A stretch of DNA of 48,516 nt from DASRYH01 sp035687245 (GTDB taxonomy: Bacteria; Actinomycetota; Coriobacteriia; Anaerosomatales; PHET01), in NCBI GenBank assembly GCA_035687245.1, contig DASRYH010000021.1, forward strand, positions 1-48,516, written 5' to 3'. A program made the position numbers and the translations under genes. The notes under the pieces are model-generated. The model searched no databases. It was not told where the DNA came from and saw nothing but the letters and a program-made list of their open reading frames with translations. Below, in pieces: positions 43,332-48,516 of the stretch; position 1 is the stretch's first letter; the number at the start of each line of letters is the position of its first letter.

Positions 43332-44428
43332 AGCGCTCCCCTTTCGGCCATCACGCGCTCGAATGCGGCGATCGTCGCGTCGGTATCCTCCGGCGTCCCA
43401 ACTCCTACGCGAAGCGCAGGCGCCGTGCCGAAGTCACGCACGATGATGCCGTGACCGAGTAGCTCGTCGAAGAGCTCCTTGGAGCGCTCGCTGGCGATAT
43501 AGACGAAGTTCGTCTCCGACGGCGCCCACGTGATGCCCAGGCGATCGAAGGCCTCGCCTAAGCGGTCACGTTCACGCGCGTTCTCCGCCCGACGGCGCGC
43601 GACCTCAACGGCCGCATCAAGCGAGTAGTATGCGGCGACCTGGGCCACCGTGTTGACGTTGAACGGGTCACGCACCTTGTTCACAGCGTCGACCATGGCC
43701 TCGGGCATGACGCCGTAGCCAACGCGTAGGCCTGCCAACGAGTACATCTTGCTGAAGGTGCGCAGCACGACGATCGGCTTCACGCCGTCGAAGTAGTCGA
43801 GACCGTTGGGGTAGTCGGGCGAGGTCACGTACTCGAAGTACGCCTCGTCGAGTACGACCAGCACGTGTTCGGGCACAGCGGCGATGAAGCGATCGAACGC
43901 CTCGCGCGTGTAGATCGTGCCGGTGGGGTTGTTGGGGTTGCACATGAAGACGATCTTGGTGCGCTCGTTGATGGCGGCGAGCATCGCGTCGAGGTCGTGG
44001 ACCTCGCCAGCGGCCAGCGGCACCTTGACGGCAGTAGCACCCATCAGCTGGCAGACCATCGGGTAGACCACGAAGCTCGGCCACGCGAAGACGGCCTCGT
44101 CACCCGGGCCGAGAATGGCCTCGCCAATCACGCGCAGAAGCTCGTTGCTGCCATTGCCAACCGCCACGAAGCGCTCGTCGACACCCAGATGCTCGGCGAT
44201 CCTTCGGCGAAGTGCACGCGAGGAGCCGTCCGGATAGCGATTGAGGAAGGGCAGCACGGCGCGCATCCCCGCGATCGCCTGCGGCACCGGCCCGTAGGGA
44301 TTCTCGTTGCTCGAGAGCTTACGAATCTCGTCGGCGCCGGTGCGCTCGCGCACCTCAGAGCCGCGAAGGCCGGGTGCATACGGGGTGAGCGGGGCGACGT
44401 CGGCGCGGATGAGCGCGTCCCAGTTCAT
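43328..44428 (-). CDS. hisC: Histidinol-phosphate aminotransferase
   Basis: A class II PLP aminotransferase of 366 residues. It has the conserved SSNENPYGP, CNPNNPTGT, DEAYFEY and the PLP-Lys in RTFSKMYSLAGLRVGYG. HisC enzymes in such clusters often also transaminate aromatic 2-oxo acids, which would fit the overlap with tyrA. The ATG at 44428 has GGAGGAG 4 nt upstream; the frame extends 15 codons further without support. A GATGTG/CACATC repeat lies in the 101-bp gap upstream. Confidence 0.93.
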   Translation of the reverse strand: MNWDALIRADVAPLTPYAPGLRGSEVRERTGADEIRKLSSNENPYGPVPQAIAGMRAVLPFLNRYPDGSSRALRRRIAEHLGVDERFVAVGNGSNELLRVIGEAILGPGDEAVFAWPSFVVYPMVCQLMGATAVKVPLAAGEVHDLDAMLAAINERTKIVFMCNPNNPTGTIYTREAFDRFIAAVPEHVLVVLDEAYFEYVTSPDYPNGLDYFDGVKPIVVLRTFSKMYSLAGLRVGYGVMPEAMVDAVNKVRDPFNVNTVAQVAAYYSLDAAVEVARRRAENARERDRLGEAFDRLGITWAPSETNFVYIASERSKELFDELLGHGIIVRDFGTAPALRVGVGTPEDTDATIAAFERVMAERGAL

Positions 44429-44529
44429 GAGCTCCTCCGAAAAGTGGCTGATGTGTGCCGAAGATTGTCGCACATCGAGGCCGCTTCTATGCCCCCAGAC
44501 GCAAGTGGGCGCAAGGCTATCCGCCCGGA

Positions 44530-45114
44530 TCAGCCCTCGACGTACTCCTCAAGCATGCCGTGGCCGTCGACGATGCGCACGTGACCCAGCTGGACGTTGT
44601 GGATGTGGAAGGCCCAGATATCAGTAGAGGCCAGCCCTAGAAGGTGCACGAGTGAGGCCCGATAGACGCCGCCATGTGTCACGATCGCGTGTCTGCCGCC
44701 CATCGCCACCAGCTCGTCGCAGAAGGCCGCCGCACGCGCCTCGATGCTCCCGCGAGACTCCCCGCCCGGTGCGACAGGGTCGTTGAGGTTGCGGTAGTTG
44801 AAAGACATACCGGCCGCCTGGATCTCCTCGAAGCTCATGCCTTCGGCGTCGCCGAAGTCTAGCTCGATGAGCCGTTCGTCGATGGAGAGCGGTACCTTGC
44901 TCGCGGCCGCAGCGCCTTCGGCAAGCAATCTCGCACGCTCCAACGGGCTCGCCCACACGTGCTCGGGCTCGAAGGCCGCTATGCGGGCGGGCACACGTTC
45001 AAGCTGTGCGCGGCCCGTGGCGGTGTAGGGCGAGCTCCCGCGGCCGACGAAGCGGCCATTCACGTTGGCCTCGGTCTCCGGGTGTCTCACCAGCAGTATG
45101 TGCGTCTCGTTCAC
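44530..45114 (-). CDS. cobC: Histidine phosphatase, probable alpha-ribazole-5'-phosphatase
   Basis: A 194-residue phosphoglycerate-mutase-fold phosphatase. The catalytic His is in LVRHPETEANVNGRFVG; the motif reads RHPE instead of the common RHGE. A second His lies in IVTHGGVYRASL. Placement directly after cobS, with a 4-nt GTGA overlap, supports removal of the phosphate from alpha-ribazole phosphate or adenosylcobalamin phosphate. The ribosome site GGGGGTG lies inside cobS. The open frame extends far upstream in the wrong frame of cobS and should be ignored. Confidence 0.87.
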   Translation of the reverse strand: MNETHILLVRHPETEANVNGRFVGRGSSPYTATGRAQLERVPARIAAFEPEHVWASPLERARLLAEGAAAASKVPLSIDERLIELDFGDAEGMSFEEIQAAGMSFNYRNLNDPVAPGGESRGSIEARAAAFCDELVAMGGRHAIVTHGGVYRASLVHLLGLASTDIWAFHIHNVQLGHVRIVDGHGMLEEYVEG

Positions 45115-45911
45115 GGGTGCACCCCCACGAGCGGCAGGATGGCGACGATGGCCGCAGCACACACGAGCACCGCAGTCTCGGTGACCACGACGCTGGCCCC
45201 CATCGTGTCGCCCGTGACACCGCCGAAGCGCATGGCGATCAAGTGCGGGACGCCTGCGGCCAGCAGAATGGCTACCGCCGTCGTAACCATCAGTGGCACG
45301 AGAGACGCGTCGAACACGATCATCGCGACGAAGATGCCAAGGACGGCGGACATGAGCGCGATGACCAGCCCGTAGAAGCTCGGGGAGCCCATGACACTCG
45401 AGCCCAACCCGCCAGGCCGCGCCGGCTTTCCGAGCCATGCCGAGAATGTAGCGGCGGTGCGCCCAAAGAGCGGCGCAAGCACGAGAAGCGCTGCTCCCTG
45501 GGGGGTGGTTGCGAGCTCGACTACCGCATTGACCTGCGCAATCGCGGCGAATGCGACGACAATCGCGCCGAACGCCCCGATGTGGGTATCCGCGAGCACC
45601 TCGAGCCGGCGCTCCGCGGGCACGAACCAGCCGTCGGCCACGTCGGCGAGGCCGTCCCAGTGGAAGAAGCGGGTGGCCGCAGCGAGCGCGAACAGGATGA
45701 TCACGGCACCGGTTGAGGCCGTGGCAGGCAGAAAGCGATGCCCCATAAGCGCTACGCCGGCCAGAAGCATGCCGAAGACGAGCCCGATGAGCGGGAACCA
45801 GCAAGCGACATCGCGCCGTTCGCCTTCGGCAGGCATCTCCACTGGCACGGGCAGCGCTGTAAGCAGCGTCACCGCGAGGCCAAGGTCGCGTATAGGTCGG
45901 CTGCGAGCCAA
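45111..45911 (-). CDS. cobS: Adenosylcobinamide-GDP ribazoletransferase (cobalamin synthase)
   Basis: CobS joins adenosylcobinamide-GDP and alpha-ribazole (phosphate) in the membrane. The 266 residues have six or more hydrophobic helices and the family signature FHWDGLADVADGWF, then MGSPSFYGLV and GGVTGDTMGA. The start is a rare TTG at 45911, directly after the cobT stop with GGAGG 5 nt upstream. It is coupled to both neighbours. Confidence 0.95.
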   Translation of the reverse strand: MARSRPIRDLGLAVTLLTALPVPVEMPAEGERRDVACWFPLIGLVFGMLLAGVALMGHRFLPATASTGAVIILFALAAATRFFHWDGLADVADGWFVPAERRLEVLADTHIGAFGAIVVAFAAIAQVNAVVELATTPQGAALLVLAPLFGRTAATFSAWLGKPARPGGLGSSVMGSPSFYGLVIALMSAVLGIFVAMIVFDASLVPLMVTTAVAILLAAGVPHLIAMRFGGVTGDTMGASVVVTETAVLVCAAAIVAILPLVGVHP

Positions 45912-46994
45912 CTAGGCCTCCGCGGTGTCGACGCCGGCTTCGGCAAACGTTGCCATACCCGCCAGCACGCGGCATGCCGCATCGACGACGCCCATCGCCA
46001 ATGCCGCTCCGGTTCCCTCGCCCAGACGCATGTCGAACTCGAAGATGGGCTCGAGCTCCAGCGCACGAAGCACGACCGCGTGGCCGGGCTCAGCTGATAG
46101 GTGCGAGGGCAGCAGGTAGTCGCGAGCGTCGGGGCACATCCGAATCGCCGAAAGGGCCGCAGCGCCGGAGATGAAGCCATCCGACACCACGCACACGCCC
46201 GACTCGGCCGCGCCGATCACGACGCCCGCGAGTGCGGCGATCTCAAGGCCGCCGACCGCCGCAAGGATGCCGAAGGGATCGAGCTCAGAGACGGTGTTGT
46301 GTGCGAGTGCGCGCTCGATGACAGCGGCTTTGCGCGCGACACCCTCGTCGTCGAGACCGGTACCGCGACCCACAACCTCCGACGGAGCCGCATGGGTGAA
46401 GGCCGCTGTGAGCGCGGCGGCGGCCGTTGTGTTGCCGATGCCCATGTCGCCGGTGGCGATGAGCTTCACGCCAGAGTCGGCGGCTTCGCGAGCGAGCCGC
46501 ACCCCTACGAGCACCGCCTGCGCGCACGCCTCACGGGTCATGGCAGGACCGGTAGACATGTCCGCCGTGCCTTCGGCAACCTTGGCGTGTACGACATCGG
46601 GGATGCCGGTCGTGTCGCCGGCGACGCCCACGTCACACACAGCGACGTCGGCGCCCACCGATTCGGCGATCTGGTTGATGGCGGCGCCACCGGCGGCGAA
46701 GTTCGCGACCATCTGTACCGTCACGGCCTGCGGGTACGGCGAGACGCCCTGCGCGACGACACCGTGGTCTCCGGCCATGAGCAGCACGGCCTTCTTGGCG
46801 ACTTCGGGGCGGTCGGTGTCCTGCACGCGCGCGACGTGCGCTGCGATGCGCTCGAGGCGGCCCAGTGATCGAGGCGGCTTCGTGAGCTGGTCGAGCCGCG
46901 TCCACGCGCGCTCTTCGGCGGCCGGATCGGTGGGGCTCACAGCCTGCACCACGACGGACAGCTGCTCTTCGAAGGTCATCTCGAAATCGCTCAC
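45912..46994 (-). CDS. cobT: Nicotinate-nucleotide--dimethylbenzimidazole phosphoribosyltransferase
   Basis: CobT activates the lower-ligand base to alpha-ribazole phosphate. The 360-residue product has LTKPPRSLGRLE near the N-terminus, MAGDHGVVAQGVSPYPQAVT, GDMGIGNTTAAAAL and, near the C-terminus, the catalytic Glu region RLGEGTGAALAM. The start is a GTG 38 bp after the cobU stop. It is the second gene of the cobU-T-S-C set. Confidence 0.97.
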   Translation of the reverse strand: MSDFEMTFEEQLSVVVQAVSPTDPAAEERAWTRLDQLTKPPRSLGRLERIAAHVARVQDTDRPEVAKKAVLLMAGDHGVVAQGVSPYPQAVTVQMVANFAAGGAAINQIAESVGADVAVCDVGVAGDTTGIPDVVHAKVAEGTADMSTGPAMTREACAQAVLVGVRLAREAADSGVKLIATGDMGIGNTTAAAALTAAFTHAAPSEVVGRGTGLDDEGVARKAAVIERALAHNTVSELDPFGILAAVGGLEIAALAGVVIGAAESGVCVVSDGFISGAAALSAIRMCPDARDYLLPSHLSAEPGHAVVLRALELEPIFEFDMRLGEGTGAALAMGVVDAACRVLAGMATFAEAGVDTAEA

Positions 46995-47032
46995 GTGGGT
47001 TCGCGCCTCGCGTTCTTTGTTGTTGTAGGGGA

Positions 47033-47668
47033 CTACTCCGCCGGCCAGGCGACCTGGGACGACACTTCAGAGAGCGGCATCAAACGGCCCGCAACCGCCA
47101 GGTAGGCGGCGTCGGCCCGCGACACGAGGGAGCGGTTCGCAGAGCCCAGCAGGTCGCGGAAGAGCCGAGCGCTCGCCCACTCGGGCACGACGCCTGCGCC
47201 AACTTCGTTCGTGACGACCAGCGTGTCACCTGCGCGCGCGGCGATTCGAGAGACCAGCGAGCTAAAGGCAGTGTCGACGCGGTTCGCGTAGCCGTCAGGC
47301 AGCCCGACGGCAGCGGCTTCTCCCAGCTTGCCGGCACCGCACTCGGCCCATGCGACCTCCATCACGAGCCCGAGCATCGTGCCTAGGCAGTCGATGACGA
47401 GCAGTGAGTGGTCGTCAACTCGCGAAAGCCAGTCCGGCCCCTCAATGGAGGACGCGGCCACCGCGGCGGTGCCTACCTCGAGCGTCTCAAAGCCAGCGGG
47501 ACGCTCGGCTCTGTGGCGCGCGATGCGATCGCGCATCTCTTCGTCGGCGGCACGCCCGAAGACCGCGACCGTCACAGCCGCGCCATCGCGCTGTCTGGAT
47601 TCGGCAAGCCGGGTCGCGGCGTTGGACTTGCCGCTGCGCGCCCCGCCGGTGATGACCACGAGCGCCAT
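47033..47668 (-). CDS. cobU: Bifunctional adenosylcobinamide kinase / adenosylcobinamide-phosphate guanylyltransferase
   Basis: CobU phosphorylates and then GMP-activates adenosylcobinamide. The 211-residue product has the P-loop GGARSGKSNAATRLAE. The HRAERPAGFETLE segment carries the His that is guanylylated, and VTNEVGAGVVPEWASARLF follows. Its ATG is one base after rluB. With CobT, CobS and CobC it makes a full nucleotide-loop assembly set; no corrin-ring or CbiB genes are visible, so the substrate could be salvaged. Confidence 0.95.
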   Translation of the reverse strand: MALVVITGGARSGKSNAATRLAESRQRDGAAVTVAVFGRAADEEMRDRIARHRAERPAGFETLEVGTAAVAASSIEGPDWLSRVDDHSLLVIDCLGTMLGLVMEVAWAECGAGKLGEAAAVGLPDGYANRVDTAFSSLVSRIAARAGDTLVVTNEVGAGVVPEWASARLFRDLLGSANRSLVSRADAAYLAVAGRLMPLSEVSSQVAWPAE

Positions 47669-47669
47669 G

Positions 47670-48449
47670 CTATGCCCCGCCCGCGTCGACGGCCTCGGAG
47701 AGCCCCGCGACCTCTTCGGCGGTGAGCATGCGCCACACGCCGGGCTCGAGATCGCCCAGCTCGATGGGGCCGAAGCTCTCTCGGGTGAGCAGCACGACGG
47801 GGTGATGTACCGCCGAAAGCATGCGGCGCACCTGACGCTTGCGGCCCTCGGAGATCACGAGCCGAACCACCGAACGGCCGCCTTCGAGCTCCTTGAGCAG
47901 CTCGGCCTGAGCGGGGGCGGTGAGGCCATCGTCGAGCTCCACGCCCTCGCGCAAGATGCGCAGGTCGTCTTCGTCCGGGATCCCTTCGACCAGCGCGCGA
48001 TAGCTCTTGGGCACCTTCCAGCGCGGGTGGAGCACGCGGTGCGCAATCTCGCCATCGGTGGTGAAGAGCAGCAGCCCCGTCGTCTCGAAGTCGAGGCGGC
48101 CCACCGGGAACAGGCCCGGATACTCCTCGGTCGGGACGAACTCGGCCACCGTGGGCCGACCCTGCGGATCCGACATCGTGGTCATGACGTGGCGCGGCTT
48201 GTTGAGCGCGAGGTAGACGCAGCCCGTTCCCAGACGCACCTCGACGCCGTCCACCGTCACCACGTCAGAAAGCGGGTCGACCTTGCCGCCAAGCTCGGTT
48301 ACGACAGCGCCGTTGACGCTCACGCGCCCTGCAGTCATGAGGTCCTCGCTACCGCGACGCGAAGCCACCCCGGCACGTGCCAAGAACTTCTGCAGCCGCA
48401 TCGGGACGAGGCGTTCGGCCTGGCCTTCTTGTGAGGGACTGTCGCTCAT
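47670..48449 (-). CDS. rluB: 23S rRNA pseudouridine synthase of the RluB/RsuA family
   Basis: A 259-residue enzyme that isomerises uridine in ribosomal RNA. The N-terminal S4 domain (MRLQKFLARAGVASRRGSE) binds RNA. The catalytic Asp lies in VGRLDFETTGLLL near residue 118, after LNKPRHVMTTMSDPQGRPTV, and the family tail SEGRKRQVRRM follows. The exact uridine target cannot be told from sequence. The preceding frame at the right edge fits scpB, its usual partner. Confidence 0.93.
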   Translation of the reverse strand: MSDSPSQEGQAERLVPMRLQKFLARAGVASRRGSEDLMTAGRVSVNGAVVTELGGKVDPLSDVVTVDGVEVRLGTGCVYLALNKPRHVMTTMSDPQGRPTVAEFVPTEEYPGLFPVGRLDFETTGLLLFTTDGEIAHRVLHPRWKVPKSYRALVEGIPDEDDLRILREGVELDDGLTAPAQAELLKELEGGRSVVRLVISEGRKRQVRRMLSAVHHPVVLLTRESFGPIELGDLEPGVWRMLTAEEVAGLSEAVDAGGA

Positions 48450-48453
48450 GGCG

Positions 48454-48516
48454 CTAATCGATCATCTCGAGGTCGCCCTCGTCATCCACGCGCGGTTCGC
48501 CGTCTTCGCCGAACTC
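48454..48516 (-). CDS. scpB: C-terminal end of an acidic protein, probably segregation and condensation protein ScpB
   Basis: Only the last 20 codons and the TAG stop are in the window (EFGEDGEPRVDDEGDLEMID). The acidic tail and its place 4 bp ahead of rluB, where scpB usually lies, are the only support, so the identity is tentative. Confidence 0.45.
   Translation of the reverse strand, partial: EFGEDGEPRVDDEGDLEMID

Noticed and set aside
44530..45975. A 481-codon reading of cobC that extends upstream through cobS
   Set aside because: The first 287 codons are an out-of-frame reading of cobS. The real start is the GTG at 45114 with a good ribosome site.
46995..47032. Cobalamin riboswitch in front of the cob genes
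   Set aside because: The gaps at 46995-47032 and upstream of cobU are too short and lack the B12-box; cobU starts 1 bp after rluB.

Overview
The window is about 48.5 kb of high-GC bacterial chromosome. It is almost entirely housekeeping and core biosynthetic genes, most of them on the minus strand. The GC-rich codon use, frequent GTG/TTG starts, a bacterial type A-like RNase P RNA, an actinobacterial-type SOS box, a DUF6504-DnaE2 pair, a DtxR-type regulator and the ispH-DUF512-der-plsY-gpsA order all point to a Gram-positive, high-GC lineage. A deep-branching Actinomycetota of the Coriobacteriia type is my best guess, but that placement is inference. Cobalamin nucleotide-loop genes, a Rrf2/IscS/IscU set and minor type IV pilins are compatible with an anaerobic or microaerophilic free-living cell.

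Layout. 1-3.4 kb: priA (runs off the left edge) and metK, the latter behind a SAM-I riboswitch. 3.5-8.1 kb, plus strand: a PsiE-like membrane protein, gltX, tRNA-Gln(CUG), tRNA-Glu(CUC), glnS and the RNase P RNA. 8.1-11.7 kb: a secreted Ig-like protein and a very acidic low-complexity protein with a C-terminal cysteine cluster. 11.8-18 kb, DNA repair island: nfo and dinB diverge; dinB converges on a LexA-controlled DUF6504-dnaE2 operon. 18.1-19.2 kb: a DtxR-family regulator and a free-standing structured RNA with its own promoter and terminator (6S RNA candidate). 19.2-26 kb: queD, an RNase HI-like gene, a zinc-ribbon coiled coil, a Nif3 protein, a PHP phosphatase, mnmA, iscU/nifU, iscS/nifS and an IscR-like regulator. 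26.3-30 kb: riboflavin operon ribD-ribE-ribBA-ribH behind an FMN riboswitch. 30-33.4 kb: three minor-pilin-like genes. 33.5-48.5 kb: a long minus-strand run rluB-cobU-cobT-cobS-cobC, hisC-tyrA-aroA, cmk-plsC-ispH-DUF512-der-plsY-gpsA-rpe, with a probable scpB tail at the right edge.

How the genes work together. IscS, IscU and IscR supply Fe-S clusters and sulfur (IspH, the radical-SAM DUF512 protein and MnmA are local clients). The riboflavin operon and metK are each controlled by their own product through riboswitches. gltX and glnS flank the tRNAs they charge. Many adjacent minus-strand genes overlap by 1-4 nt (TAGTG, TGATG, GTGA), so translational coupling is widespread.

Most notable signals. 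(1) The heptamer TGCCGAA, and especially TGCCGAAG, occurs far more often than composition predicts (56 copies by hand count). It appears in all reading contexts and in intergenic DNA. (2) A near-perfect SOS palindrome sits inside the promoter of the DUF6504-dnaE2 operon, which runs head-on into dinB with only 4 bp between them. (3) There is a candidate 6S-like RNA at about 18977-19195. No CRISPR array, insertion sequence, prophage or obvious transferred island was seen.
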